In this document: positions 25,401 to 38,924 of the stretch, one piece after another
Numbering within the stretch: position 1 is the stretch's first letter
Layout of the letters: each line of letters starts with the position of its first letter
From: Nipponacmea schrenckii
Taxonomy: Eukaryota > Mollusca > Gastropoda > Lottiidae
Assembly (NCBI GenBank): GCA_030562195.1
Contig: JAUJPP010000007.1
Coordinates: forward strand, 17,419,769 to 17,483,768
DNA: 64,000 nucleotides
Direction of reading: 5' to 3'
Made by a program: the position numbers and the translations under genes
The notes under the pieces: model-generated
What the model was told of the DNA's origin: nothing
What the model saw: only the letters and a program-made list of their open reading frames with translations
Database searches by the model: none

Positions 25401-26164
25401 TGAACAAACTGCTCTTATAACACAAGAGCTAGTCCAACAGCAATGACTTTATTTGTCAACTGAATCATTATCATGTGAATTGTAATTTGAAGAATCTCTA
25501 TAAGATTATATTATATTATTAAAGTGAAGTTAATACCAGGCACATTGACTAGAAGAAGTTTAATATATATAAATTGGATTTTAGGTTTGTGGTTAATTTG
25601 ATGTAATATTCGATCATACAAGATACTTTAACATTTTAAAATCTGTAATATCACCCAATACTGACAACAATAGAACATCATAGAACTGTTATCTAGACTG
25701 GTGATATTTGTGTTTAATTATATTCCCACTTCAGACATCTTTACTCTGATCTTCATTTTGTAATTTCCAAACCTAATCTCTTTAATAGACCACTTAATTT
25801 AGTTAGAACCTGCAGAAGTTTGATTTTACATTCCACTGCCAAGATTCTATACTTGAATCAAGTAAAGTGTGTTTTGGTCTGTTGAAGAATATAGAGTGAA
25901 TGATTTGAAAATGTCAGATGTTGTATGTAAGAAATTAAATACCAAAATATGAATGATTACATTGAACATTTTTAGATAAACTTTTCCCTGTGTATATGTT
26001 TAGTGTAGAATAAAACCAAATGTGAATTTGTTCCTTATGAAGACATATTATACCAAATGTAACTCAAAAGGGTTCAATAAGCTTAGCATCTTAACCATTT
26101 CATGAAAAGAACATCTAGAAAACAACACTGAAGAAATTAGGCTAATAAAAGTGATGTAAGATTA
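22445..26164. other. No gene seen apart from the 19-bp array
   Basis: AT-rich single-copy sequence on either side of the array at 23.8-24.3 kb. No splice-bounded open frame stands out. Confidence 0.5.
23835..24262. repeat. 19-bp minisatellite, ~22 copies
   Basis: The unit is GGTAGTAGTGTACTTTATT with TTTAC variants to the left and a 10-bp partial unit (TTGGTAGTTTA) inserted three times. Confidence 0.9.
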
Positions 26165-26452
26165 TTTTAGATAATAGTATATACTTTCAGACATAAGTAT
26201 ATATTTTCAGACAACTTTCAGAAAATAGTATATATTTTCAGACAACTGTCAGACAATAGTATATATTTTCAGACAATAGTATATACTTTCAGACAATAGT
26301 ATATACTTTCAGACAATAGTATTTATTTTCAGACAAAAGTATATATTTTCAGACAACTTTCAGACAATAGTATATATTTTCAGACAAATTTCAGACAATA
26401 GTATATATTTTCAGACATCTTTCAGACAATAGTATATACTGTCAGACAATAT
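26165..26452. repeat. 20-bp minisatellite
   Basis: About 14 copies of AGTATATATTTTCAGACAAT, some joined through an extra CTTTCAGACAA piece that gives 31-bp units. Confidence 0.9.
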
Positions 26453-26649
26453 TATATGTTTGTTTGTCAAAATATCTAGAGACAGAAGTATGAAATATGG
26501 CCAGTGAAGATATCTAGTAGTCATTAGTACAGATAGCTTCCTCACTTTCATCCTATCACCATTTGTTCAATTTTCAATCAAGTGACTGAGCTAATAGCTA
26601 CAAATTTCACAAGCACTGTATCTAACTAATTTCTAAAATATAAAATAAA

Positions 26650-26730
26650 CTTATTCTTATGGATTACAATTACAAACTTTATTTGAGCAATGTTTTAACC
26701 AGCCTTTCTCTGGTCTTTATCAAGCAAATA
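26650..26730 (-). mobile_element. Retroelement 3'-end-like sequence on the opposite strand
   Basis: On the minus strand this reads GATAAAGACCAGAGAAAGGC, then a GGTTAAAACATTGCTC-like block, then AAATAAAGTTTGTAATTG. That resembles the conserved 3' UTR common in invertebrate Penelope-like copies (a GAAGACC ... CGAAACGTTGC ... AATAAAG pattern). It faces away from the GIY-YIG fragment to its right, so two inserts or an inversion are implied. Confidence 0.35.
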
Positions 26731-26934
26731 AACCATTACCCTCACCAATCAGGTAACACACCCAACAAAATCACCAACCCAGATCAACCTTCTATTATGT
26801 AGGAGCTGTCAGCTGCCAAATCAGTGGAACAATCAGATGACTTAGATCTCCACTAGATTCTCAACAACAGTTTCTTAAATTTTTAAGAGCCAATGGTAAG
26901 GCAAAGACCACAACTCTTTGTTTACCAAGAGAAA

Positions 26935-27122
26935 TGTAATTGCAAGTGACTTATATAGGAGAAAGTAGACAGCCATTAGGAATGAGAATCAGACCTCCTG
27001 TAACGTGACTAATGGTAAATCAGCTAGCACCTGATCAGTGCATTATAGAAAAGTCCAATCACATTATCGAATGGAATCGATTGGAAGCCTTGACCACCTA
27101 CCTCCCAGACGAAGCAACATGA
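26935..27122 (+). pseudogene. Penelope-like element GIY-YIG endonuclease fragment, decayed
   Basis: The plus-strand frame through 26952 reads TYIGESRQPLGMRIR. This closely matches the YIGET-RPL-TR block of the GIY-YIG nuclease at the C-terminus of Penelope-like retroelements. After an in-frame TGA at 27006 it continues with a CIIEKSNHIIEWNRLEAL-like stretch, corresponding loosely to the conserved H-I-W region, and stops at 27120. Upstream LCLPREM before the nuclease block resembles the usual Y-IPC-C approach. The fragment is short and dead. The family assignment is from motif memory. Confidence 0.5.
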
Positions 27123-27559
27123 AAATATCTTTAAATCATCTTAATAAGAAAGCTGAAAACTAACCTAAATAGAGAACAAGGATACTATCTTTCAAGGATA
27201 TGGGACTCTATACTCTTTTGATGACCCTAGTTATTTATATCTACATCCCTTTCAGCTTCCTTTCTCTAATCTTTCTATCCCCAGAATGTCTTTACATTTT
27301 TACCTTTGTTTTATACTTCTGTTAAAAGTAATAAATATTCTAGATATATCTATGCTAAATAAATGTCATTGAAGGACTATTTATAAATAAGAGTTTATCA
27401 AATTTTGAATTTGACATTTCAATGTTCATGACATTCCCATAGGAATATCAATAAGGACTACTTAATGATATATTTGTCAAGATAACCTCACAATGTGATG
27501 TCAATTATATCCATCAATATCTTTGCCTGTTTTCTTGTTTTGGGGAATCTTTACCAGGT

Positions 27560-27870
27560 AATCAGGCAATGATAATATTATTACGGGGTGAGATTAACGC
27601 GTGTCACCGGCAAATAAACTACAAGTCAAGATTATTTTATTGATTTGTGGTAAAGAATTTAAACATTGAAAACGGTAGGCCCCATGAAAATTATGGTAAC
27701 GAAAAGAAAAAAAAAAATCGGTAGATTTGGGTCTCCTGGCGGTAGATCAGGAGACAACATCCAAAAGCGGTAGAAACCTGACAAATGTGATCCTCTAAAA
27801 ACATCGTTTGAAATTGCCCGAAAATGTCCGACTGGGAAAAAAATAAATCACGATCCCTGCTTTACCTATA
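27560..27870 (+). mobile_element. Interspersed repeat family with CGGTAGA motifs, copy 1
   Basis: It starts CAATGATAATATTATTACGG and shares ACCGGCAAATAAA, TTTTATTGATTT, GAAAATTATGG, TAGATTTGGGTCTCC and AAAGCGGTAGAAACC in order with the copy at 38.0 kb. TCGGTAGATT, GCGGTAGATC and GCGGTAGAAA recur inside. GTCTCCT and AGGAGAC form a 7-bp stem. No ends or class could be defined. Confidence 0.6.
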
Positions 27871-30014
27871 TTTAAATAGTGTTCACAGCTCAATCCAATT
27901 GTTTCCAGATTATCTACAGTTTAAAATAAAAATAAAGACCATTTCTTATGGAGATGTTTAGAAATAGAAAGTAAAAAAATGTCAAACCTTTTGAAAAGAT
28001 ATATAGGCCACTCGGCAATCAAATAATATAATATGCTGATTCCAAAGTTTTCACTAAAATATTAATTCTGTTCTAATAGATTTTATGTGGGTATATCTAA
28101 TAGATTTATTGGGTATGATTTATTAAAAGTTTTGTGAAAATGTTTTATAGTTGTAATGTGATAGAGAATTCTCTTTTGTTCTAGGATTTTGTACAACAAG
28201 ATTTCTTATGCCTTTCTTGTACTGTAATATATCATAAAATGTCAAATAAGGATTTATTCTCAAGTTTTAATTTTTTAAACAAGATTTATATTCAGGTCTG
28301 TCTATACTATTATGGTCCTTCTTAAAATACAAGCCAATCAAAGCCAGTGTAAAATGGTTAAAAATTGATTCAGAAATAATCAGATCTAATATGTCAGCTA
28401 GGTGCTGTGTAGGTGAAAGAAAAGAACTTCTCATACAAGAGATAGCCTTAAGGCTAGCTTTCAAAAAATGAACAGTACACAATGTCAAGCTATTTGTAAA
28501 GGATATTCTGATTTAACTTCAATGTACCAAACTTAGTTTGTTTTTACACGATATTATATAATTTGTTTTTCTTTTGTAATGTTTCTATACATTGATCTGA
28601 CAACAGAAAAAAATCATTTAATACATCAAATTTGAGAGATGAAATGAAATGAATGGAGTTTTACATCATCTTCTTCTGCACCTTACTGGCTAATAGAGGC
28701 AGACAATGCCATGCAGTGTGCAATGAGGGAAGTTTTTTGTGATTCCTAACTGTCGCAGCTCCCATCAAATTGGAGAATTGCTGTATTAAATAATACAATA
28801 TGTATATTCTGAACTACTGACCCACAACTCTTCACATTTGGTACTTTTGTGTACGGTAATCATATCTGATTGGTTCATTAACAATTAACAATCCAATCAG
28901 AATCTATTTTCTTATAATTTAATACCTTCTTGTCCAGTAAAAATAGAGCCCAGGGAATTCAAAACACTTATGTAACCATTTATGACTTTTATTGCTAGTT
29001 GTTATAATGTTTGGACCTTGATATGAAAGGCAAGAGACATCTACCAATACGCATTTCAAACCACAAATACTGTTTGAAAAAATCAGAAGACTCAATTAAT
29101 TGTGGAAACGGTTACTGCTGTATAAATTGTGTTTGCTTTTTAAAGTTATAAGCCATAAAATAAGATCTATTTTTCCATCATTTCAGACAAAACAATTTAA
29201 AAACAACTGCCAGAAATGGTGTAATTAGACATATTGATCTGCTCTAAGGCTATCAGCTCTAGCCTTTAGAAATGTCTAATATATGTATGTCTTGTCTTGA
29301 GGGATCTAACCCACTGCACCTAGTAAATAACAGGTCAGCTTGCCTCTTATTGAGAAACTTATTATAACTTTTAAGACCAACATGTTGAAGAAGTGTCGAA
29401 GAAGGCATGGTAAAGATGTTTTCTAAAAAACAACGTGTATCACTGGGGCAGTGATATCATTGATTTGAAATATTCCAATTTTCAGACGTTTATTTTTCCC
29501 AAAACTAATAAATACAATAAAAGTTTTAGAAAACCTAGTTAGAATCACTTGATTTATTTGAATAATTTGTAGTTAAATATGCTAATTAAAGATGGTTGCT
29601 TCATTTACTTGAAACTCCTAGACTTAAACTGATACCTTTTGGTCTTAAGAGACAAGATTTTCAGAGAATTCCATAAATAGTTGGCAAATAGAATATTGTT
29701 TGAAGCAGGTGCCAAAAACTTGCCATATATTTACAAGTTGTGTTGAAGATTTGTTTTGTTTCAATTAATGTCAATATTGGTAGTTTTAATGTTGTATGAC
29801 ATGGCAATATCATTAATCAAAGAGAAATGAACATTCTTATGTGCAGAAAGCATGGACAGATCAATCATAATAACTTCTGACAATATGAAGAATAAGAATA
29901 GTATAGGAAGTTCCAGCAATTTAACCTCCTACAGTTTCAGTGTTGACAACAGGAAAGCCAGAGATCAAGTTTTAATTATGAAAAGATGTACAACAATACA
30001 ACAATCTTGAAGTA

Positions 30015-30046
<32 letters not shown>

Positions 30047-32511
30047 GTGGCTATGTACTTGAATGCTAGAACATAGATTTCCATTAAATGCACATCTACA
30101 AGTTATATATTGAAATAAAATATTGTCTGAATGTTAGACAGGACCATGTCCTTGCATTGGGCCTAATTCTGACCCATGTAAAATAAAGAGTTTATTATTA
30201 TTGTATAGCTCTATCAGATGGTATAAATTATAAAATATATTTATAAGAAATATGAAAACATTGCAGGCCATTATCTACACATCAATTACTACAAATTTGT
30301 TGGAGTAGATCCATTAGCCTTTGCAGGATCTTTTCCCACTGTTACATAAAGCAGGATATAGCTTCATCTAGATCTTTCCTATAGTTTCTGGGTTAAAATA
30401 ATATGTATATGCCCACATGAAAATGTGGACACAAATTCTAATCATCTTTTGACGAAATTAGTCTGAAATATGATGATAGTACAGACAAGTTTTATTTGGG
30501 GACAATTTTAATAGCTGCTTTGAATAAAAAGCAGATCATAATTGAAATAATCCAAGTATCTGTATGCAATAGATTCATTCTGAATGCTGCTATGAGTATA
30601 TGTTACCATGCCTGGTGTTGCCAGCTTTCTTATCTAGGTTGGGTATAAATGAGATGTTTTGTAATGTAATTTCCGATTGTTTATGATTAAGTATTCCCTG
30701 AAACAGCATGTTTACTTCATTAGTATATATGTTTTTTTTACTAATTTCCTATTAACCTAAGAAAAACTGTAAGTGGTATGGAGGCTTTAGCTTAAAGGTA
30801 TTTGCAGTTAAAGTGATATTGTTCTGTATATTGTTATCTGCCATCTTGATCCAAGAGGCAGAACAGATAACGTCAATCAAATTCATTGATGATAGTAGTC
30901 CGTAAAGGGATGGAGCTTATATTTTCATATACAGATATAAACCGAATGCATGTGACAGCTGTTGTCCAATCAAATTACACGATACATTCTAAACGAAATA
31001 GTGATTTACTTATTGTCCTCGAAATGTCAAACTAGAAAAAAATAATTTTACAGCCTTTTTCTAGAGCTATAAAATAAGTAAAATCATTGTTGAACATTAT
31101 TGGAAGAAGAAATATTTTTAGCCTTTTTATATATCTGTTTGATATAAACATCTTCCTAGCTGTGCGAAATTAACTTAAGGCGATTCAGTAGAGCTTAACA
31201 ATTAATTATCAATTATAACAATGCTACACGGATGACTAACTCTTTTAATTTCATAGTTCAAAGATGGAGAGATTTAAAATGATTCAGAGTTTCAGTTATA
31301 AGAGGAATATTCGGAAGACTAACTGTTTTAATACAATAGTTCAAAGACAATAATCTATTTAATTTTCTTTAAACTTTCCGTTTATATTAAATTCCCTATA
31401 TAATGTATTAAACATATCAAATCCTGTTATAGATAGATATTTGAAGCTTAGTACTATATCAACTGTAAATGAATTATATATTCAATTAATTGCCTTTATA
31501 TATTATATTGTACTTATTATTAATAAAATATTGTTAAATTCAAATGTAAATTAACTAGCATGTGGTAATTTATAACAAATATTGTAATTGATATGTTTAC
31601 AATCTAGGTTTATAGAATGATGCAATCAATTCCTGTCTCACCTTCCTATATCAATTGAATCTAAAAAAATGGAAATAAATTTACAATGTGATAATTTACG
31701 TTTTACTTTCAAAATAAATCATTGTGGAAACAGTTCATTTATTCTGAGATTTCTACTTGTTAAACTTCAATCAGAACTCGGCCCGAACTAGTCATGTTAT
31801 ACACAGATCTCTATTTTACTCGGGACCTCAGGCCAAAATATTCCCTTGCAGGCTGAAATTCTATCTTCTAAGGGAAGCCAGAAATTTCTGTGTTTGTTTT
31901 GATATCTCTCACTAAATGGCATATTTACAGGGTAATATTTTTTGTCATCAGTTTATCATAATATCGTTATTATCAAATTCGTCATATAAGTAAAAACAAA
32001 GAAAAAGTCAGTAGTCAATGGATTTTAAGGCAACTAAAAGCAGTAAGAATGTAACATATATTTCTGTATTTCAGAACATAAGTTTTATCAATATTTTCAC
32101 AAGTGAATAACCTTGTTTTTTTCTGTATATTTACGTATATAAATCGTGTCCTTAATTCTGTTTTATTTTCACTATGTCTGGCACAAATCTTTAAGTTTTT
32201 TAGTTGATATATGAGCTGGTTATTAATCACATGTTAATGGATGCAGTGTTTCTGGAGTTTAAAAGACTCTAATTATATCTATTTTCAAACCTCACCTTTT
32301 TCTCAAATTCCACAAGTTTGGAATTCTTCTGATTTCCTCACCAGGTTGATTCAAACATCGTGATAAATCATGTGGCCAGGAATTCAACAAAAATTTTATT
32401 TTTTTCATCAATTAAAACCTAATTTGTTTTGTCTGCTGAATTCTATCATGATTTTTTTTATCAGAAAATTAGTGTTGAAAAGAAACACGTTACTAATAGT
32501 CTTGCTAGTTT
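27871..32511. other. No gene seen
   Basis: Holds the T27/ATT-tailed remnant at 30.0-30.2 kb and otherwise unremarkable AT-rich sequence. Short ORFs at 28.3 and 32.0 kb lack support. Confidence 0.5.
30020..30198 (+). mobile_element. T27 run and retroelement-like 3' tail
   Basis: A run of 27 T (30020-30046) is followed by about 150 bp ending AATAAAGAGTTTATTATTAT. An ATT-repeat tail after a polyadenylation-like signal is typical of degraded CR1/L2 or SINE 3' ends in molluscs. Confidence 0.35.
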
Positions 32512-33655
32512 GGTATTGTAGAGAATATAAGTCTGGATGGTTTGGTATTATAGAGAATATAAGTCTGGATGGTTTGGTATTATAGAGAATATAAGTCTAG
32601 ATGGTTTGGTATTGTAGAGAATATAAGTCTGGATGGTTTGGTATTGTATTGAAAAATATAAGTCTGGATGGTTTGGTATTTAGAGGGAAAATAAGTCTGG
32701 ATGGTTTGGTATTGTAGGGAATATAAGTCTGGATGGTTTGGTATTATAGAGAATATAAGTCTAGATGGTTTGGTATTATAGAGAATATAAGTCTAGAGGG
32801 TTTGGTATTGTAGAGAATATAAGTCTGGATGGTTTGGTATTGTAGAGAATATAAGTCTGGATGGTTTGGTATTGTAGAGAATATAAGTCTAGATGGTTTG
32901 GTATTGTAGGGAATATAAGTCTGGATGGTTTGGTATTATAGAGAATATAAGTCTGGATGGTTTGGTATTGTAGGGAATATCAGTCTGGATGGTTTGGTAT
33001 TGTAGGGAATATAAGTCTAGAGGGTTTGGTATTGTAGGGAATATAAGTCTAGAGGGTTTGGTATTGTAGGGAATATAAGTCTAGATGGTTTGGTATTGTA
33101 GGGAATATAAGTCTAGGATTGGGTTTTTGGTATTGTAGAGAATATAAGTCTAGATGGTTTGGTATTGTGGGGTATTTGGTAGAGGAATATAAGTCTAGAT
33201 GGTTTGGTATTGTAGAGAATATAAGTCTAGATGGTTTGGTATTGTAGGGAATATAAGTCTAGATGGTTTAGTATTGTAGAGAATATAAGTCTAGATGGTT
33301 TGGTATTGTAGGGAATATAAGTCTAGATGGTTTGGTATTGTAGGGAATATAAGTCTAGATGGTTTGGTATTGTAGAGAATATAAGTCTGGATGGTTTGGT
33401 ATTGTAGAGAATATAAGTCTAGAGGGTTTGGTATTGTAGGGAATATAAGTCTAGAGGGTTTGGTATTGTAGGGAATATAAGTTTAGAGGGTTTGGTATTG
33501 TAGGGAATATAAGTCTAGATGGTTTGGTATTGTAGAGAATATAAGTCTAGAGGGTTTGGTATTGTAGGGAATATAAGTCTATAGGGTTTGGTATTATAGA
33601 GAATATAAGTCTAGATGGTTTGGTATTGTAGGGAATATGGTATTGTAGAGAATAT
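32512..33655. repeat. 32-bp minisatellite, ~35 copies
   Basis: The unit is AGTCTAGATGGTTTGGTATT followed by GTAGAGAATATA. It has G/A variants at two places (TCTGG or TCTAG, AGAG or AGGG) and a few longer disrupted units near 33115 and 33170. Confidence 0.95.
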
Positions 33656-34124
33656 AAACTCAATTAAGTTGAAATCAAACTGTACTTTTTCACTTCCAGC
33701 TATATTGCTTTTTTGCAACAGCGCACTTAGTTCAAGAATTATCTTTTTATTCTAAATGAAATTTTGTTAGAAAAAAACAATGATTAAAGAGCAATACTTA
33801 AGTTAGAATAGGCCTGAAGGAAAAAAACAAACACTTTAAAATGCTTGGAGTATTAAGATAAAAAGCCAGTAAAACAAACTTAAGGTAAAATATTACACAG
33901 TCTTTAGAGATTATCAGGATATGAACGCAATAAATAACTATTTTGAGAATTATGAGGTTATTTTAAGTTATTTTACTTTGATCCAGGGAATTTTATACAG
34001 GTTTAATTTTGAAATATGTTGGAGATAATGAGCTTAGAATTTTTGGACAATTATATTATGTCTTTTTATTGTAGCTAAACCATAGCAGTGAAAATCTAGA
34101 TTTAGAGTGTAGGCTATAATAGTA

Positions 34125-34320
34125 AAATATTATAGGGAAGAGGGAGATAGTAAAGATTTAAATTGGAAGGGAGAAATAGTAAAGCTTAAAAGGGGTAATA
34201 GTAAATAAATTTAAGGGGAAGGGGGAAATAGTAAAGATCTAAAGGGAAACGGGGGTATTAGTAAAGATTTATAGGGGGAAGGGGGTAATATATGAGGGGA
34301 AGGGGGTAATAGAGAGAAAA
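34125..34320. repeat. Purine-rich degenerate repeat
   Basis: About six units of the type AGGGGAAGGGGGTAATAGTA followed by AAGATTTA. The A/G asymmetry is strong on the plus strand. Confidence 0.75.
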
Positions 34321-35309
34321 GGATTAAAAGCAACGCTAGAGTCTAATGGAACTAGATATAAACCATTTATTGATACATATTATATTTAACTTAGATACAC
34401 GATCCCAGATAACTTCTGTTACCAATTGTTTTATTGAGCTCATATTTCCTTACTTTAACTTATACTTAATATCTATTCATTAAAGAGAAATGGAAGCATA
34501 AGTTGTCTGACACCTTCACTGCAAAATTGTTACTTTGGTAAAATTTGTACTTAAGCAATACTGGTTAAAACAAGCTATATTTCAAATCAATTTCATTATT
34601 GTGTTGTCATAAAACACTAAATTTATTAGAAAAGTTTTTAGATATTTCAAGCTGAGTCTGATGAAATTGTCACAATTAATAAAATAGACCATTTATATTG
34701 TATTAGAAAATAACATGCTGTCAATGTTTAATAATTTCACTTAAAAATTGTCTGAAGGGTTAACAGGATTAATTAGGTGAAATTAAATATCAAAAATGCA
34801 TGTTAACCCTCAATTGGTAATTTCACATTTCAGTATTAAAGGTGGAAAGAAAGTGGTAAGAGGCGATAAACTATTTCACATTATGTCCTGTTTGCTCAAA
34901 TTTACACACCCACAATATTTCTAAACAATGTTTTCTTTGATTACTTACACTTCTGGAATTTTGATAGATTTTGTGTTTTTGAAATTTATTAAACTATTTG
35001 AAAAATCTTCAGCTGCTGTGTTCTTATGCCAATTCCAGATTGACTTGCAATGGTTTAATATTCTAGTCAATTTCTCAATGTTTAACAGTATTCTTGACTT
35101 TCTGTAACCTGTAAATTTTCCTCAACATCAAAATGTCAGTAAATCACTTTCTCAGCTCCACCAATTTTCATGAGCTACTACCCTGACTTGTATTTTTTAT
35201 AGCCTGAATATACCCCTAACAACTGCCATATTCCAGCAATATTCTAGTTTTGACCAAAGTTATATCTAGACATAGGTTATCACTCATTGTATTATGTATA
35301 CCAGCATCA

Positions 35310-35395
35310 TATTATGTATACCAACCCTTTGAGCATGTCTCTTAGTGATGTGGGTACTAGCGCTTTATAAATGTCTATATTATTATAAGCAGTAT
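35310..35395 (+). mobile_element. Retroelement 3'-tail fragment
   Basis: TTTGAGCATG, TGATGTGGGTACTAGCGCTT and TATAAATGTCTATATTATTA follow the pattern of the conserved 3' UTR (GGCGCTATATAAATG plus ATT repeats) found on many invertebrate CR1-type copies. Confidence 0.4.
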
Positions 35396-35574
35396 TTTGA
35401 ATTCTCTGAAAGATATTGATAATAGACAGCAGATAATAAGTAATATATCAATTATACCAATACTAGTCCAGTAACTGAAAACCTGAAATAATATAAATTC
35501 TAGAGGAGTAATAACTTACTTTTTTCCAGCAGTACTAATTCAACTTGTATAAATATAATTTAACTGTTCTACAG

Positions 35575-35646
35575 GCACTGTACACCCTGGTTACTGTATG
35601 TATTGTCACTATACTAGTATTGACTACTGTCTTGGTATTATATTAA
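35575..35646 (+). CDS. Very tentative terminal exon with a membrane tail
   Basis: After a strong acceptor-like tract (TTTAACTGTTCTACAG) 23 codons encode a wholly hydrophobic helix (ALYTLVTVCIVTILVL and onwards) ending in TAA, with AATAAA about 55 bp later at 35700. This would fit a C-terminal membrane anchor. The stretch is short and low in complexity (repeats of ACTRT), and no other exon of such a gene was found, so chance is likely. Confidence 0.15.
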   Translation, partial: ALYTLVTVCIVTILVLTTVLVLY

Positions 35647-37959
35647 CTCTAAGCAATGTATCCCATATACACCAATACCGCAAGTGTTTATCTAAAGCCA
35701 AATAAACTGTGGAATTATTAATGGTTGAAATACACTAATTAAGATATGAACAAGGTGGTTGTGAAAGTGTTCAATTCACCTGTCTTTTACCCCAGAACTT
35801 AAATTGGCTAACTGTACCTCGCAATCAACTGTTTAAATTTCAAATTTCCAAACTTTGGAACACGTTGTAAGATGAAAATTGAAAGTCTTAATATCACTAG
35901 AAAAGTTTCAGAACTAAAGTTATTAAATACACTGAACTGTTGAACATTTAGTAAAAAGTGAACTGCCTGATAGATAATCAGTTCTAAACTGTTTGAAAAC
36001 TTAATAACAGGTGGTATCACTGAATGTCCAATATTCAACACTATATAAGATGTCCTAACTGTAGAAAACTTGGTGAGATGTGAACTGCCTGATTGCTGAA
36101 CACTGAGTAAGATGCTTACTGCCTGATGTAGACTAGCACTGTATACGATTTAAACTGAAAGTCTAACAATGAGACGAGCCAATAAATAGCCTGGTGTATG
36201 CTCTACAAGAAATACTCATTGAATGATGTTTACTCTGTATTATACAACCTCTTCTCTGATATCACACCAGTAAGTCAGCCTACTCACTTATACACTGTAC
36301 ACCCTTCAACTCTCCAATCTTATTCACTGACTACTGTACAGCTTCAAGTACCAGCTCAGATTAAGTTGGGCATGTGAAATTATTCAAATTATTAATTAAC
36401 CTAATTATCAGAATAATCTTAAATAGAGAAGATTAAAATACAAGGTTAGAAAGTTATTCACAAAATAAAGATTATTGTAGACTATTGTAATTTTTATCGA
36501 TACATATTTTTTAATTCTTCCATTTTAAAAATACATTAAGTTAATGATACTGAATAACTGTAGGTGGCTATTTAAATCTTCAAGTGGTACTAATGCATTG
36601 TTCTTTCTTGATTTATTATTTGTTTGCCTGTTTCAAATGATGACATAGATTTTCATTTTTATTTCTATCGTTTATATCAGTAAAGTTATAAGGATGAATA
36701 TCATTATCAGTCATACTATCTATTTCAGAGACATCCTTAACTAAAGCATCCAATTATCCTAACCTTTAATTTGCACCTTATTTAATCATAAATCTTTACT
36801 TTGTCACCTAGGCCAGTGCTTTTATGAGACTATGTTCTCATCACCATCAAACAAAATCTATCTACAACCATTGATTTACAAACAAAATCTATTTACAACC
36901 ATCTGTTTTATTGACAAAGACACTAGCTTGCTAGCCTAGAGCTTAATAATTCCATAGCAACATAGGCCATGTCCACCTTCATATTTTTCTCAAAAATTAG
37001 GCTTGGATGATATTGGTTCAAGTGAATATTATAATTTTTATTATACACCCACATTAGAGTTAGATGAGATCTTGAATAACTTCTATTTTGACGATTTTTC
37101 AATGATCGTTTTTGAGTTATTTTCCTTGATTTAGTCAAAATGAATCAAAATTAATTTGTGAATGTGACTTCAGTTTTGGTCTGATTTGAAAATTTTGGTG
37201 TGATGATTTATATTAATGAAATGAGATGAGGCTCAAATAATGTTAGAGTTTCTGCCTGTGTTAAAACAGAAATATACTTTAAAGTGGGCATATCTTGCTA
37301 GGCAACCACTTGTAGTTTATTTATTAAAATGAGGTAATATTACAAGAGATATTAATTCTCTTACCAGTATATTTCATGATACCAATATTTCAACCAATCT
37401 GACAAAATCATTCTTCTAGTTATGAGCCATAAGAGATTTTAATGTAATACAGGTGATATATCATTTATAAATATTACATGTCATAAATCAGTTGACTATG
37501 CACTGCAATGACATGCCAGAGAGACTGCAATACAAAACATTACTTCATTAAGTTCTCTGAAGAAATTAAAAAAAAAGTAAAACATATGAAGGATATAGGA
37601 CAAAAATCTCAGAGATAAATCGTAACCTCTGTTGAAACAAGACAATATTCTTCTTTTGTATTAAAACATGACAAACTTTACAAGAATCCTTTTTTTTTGA
37701 CAAAGAATTTGTTGAAAAAGAAAAATATAAATTTGATAAGTTACCTAAACATGGCTACCCTAAGGTAAAAACTATGTCTAATTATTTATAAATCTCATAT
37801 TGACAAATATCATAAAATATCGTGAAGACTTTAAAATTTTGTTTTTGGTAAAATTAAGGCTACCGTAAAATTAATCATAAAAAGCGAAAGTAGAGTGTAC
37901 CAGATGTTGTTATAAAAACATTATCGGGTGAAAAATGGATCACATTATCATCTTAATCG

Positions 37960-38200
37960 GTGGATTAATTAATCAGACAATGATAATATTATTACGGAGT
38001 GACATTAATGCACCGGCAAATAAAAGTAAAGAATATTTTATTGATTTATGGTCATGAATTTTGACATAAAACAGTACTTCCCTTGAAAATTATGGTTACA
38101 AAAAAAAATCGATAGATTTGGGTCTCCGGTCTGTAGATTGAGAAACAGTATGTAAAAGCGGTAGAAACCGACAAAATCGGTAGATTACACATGTCACTAC
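37960..38200 (+). mobile_element. Interspersed repeat family with CGGTAGA motifs, copy 2
   Basis: This copy parallels the 27.6-kb one in the same orientation and also carries ATCGGTAGATT at 38179. The 7-bp stem seen in copy 1 is decayed here. Confidence 0.6.
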
Positions 38201-38924
38201 CCTGTGTGAAACAGTTCTAATACAATACTGCAAGGAAATAAATATGTCATTATGTTTTATCATATTTTCGCTTATAGACTGTTGAAAAGTCATTATGGTG
38301 AAGTTAAAGCAACTTCCACAATGGGGGAAGTGCGATAGACATTTGAGATATTGCTTATGACAATATAGTGCTATGTTGAAATAAACCTGTGCCATTGCTC
38401 CTGAAAATGTTGGCATTCAATAAAAGAAAAAGAAACCTTTCAATCTGTATTTGAAAGATATTGATAAGCCTGCTACTGATGCTGAGTATATGACCTGTAA
38501 GATTGTATCTGTGTAAATAGATAAAAATCCTCTCACTTAGACATCTAGACATCTAATAACATAATTCCCCCCATTCTTACTTACAAATCAATCTTCCTTT
38601 CAATTGTTTCACAAATTAATCACAAGCTTCCTCACACTGACAATTTCTAATAATTGTGAAATCCATGGGATTCATATAATAAATTAATTGCTAATGTTTA
38701 CCATCTGAGGTAGTTAACCCTATCACTGGATCTGTCTGTTTGACAGACTGCTATCTGTTTGGGTTGTACTGTTCAAGGATCACTGTTTTTTTTAACCCGA
38801 TGGGGCTAACATGGAGAAAGCATTTAGTAGCTTGGGTTGCTGCTGAGTTTAAAAGGTTTTACATATTGAATATGTTAAGCTGAAAAAGTGCAGAGATCTT
38901 GATATTAAAGATCAAGCAAATAGT

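Larger units (their letters stand above)
33656..38924. other. No firm gene
   Basis: Contains the purine-rich repeat at 34.1 kb, the tentative 35.6-kb exon, weak GTGAACTGCCTGAT direct repeats at 35.96 and 36.07 kb, and the interspersed repeat at 38.0 kb. Confidence 0.5.
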
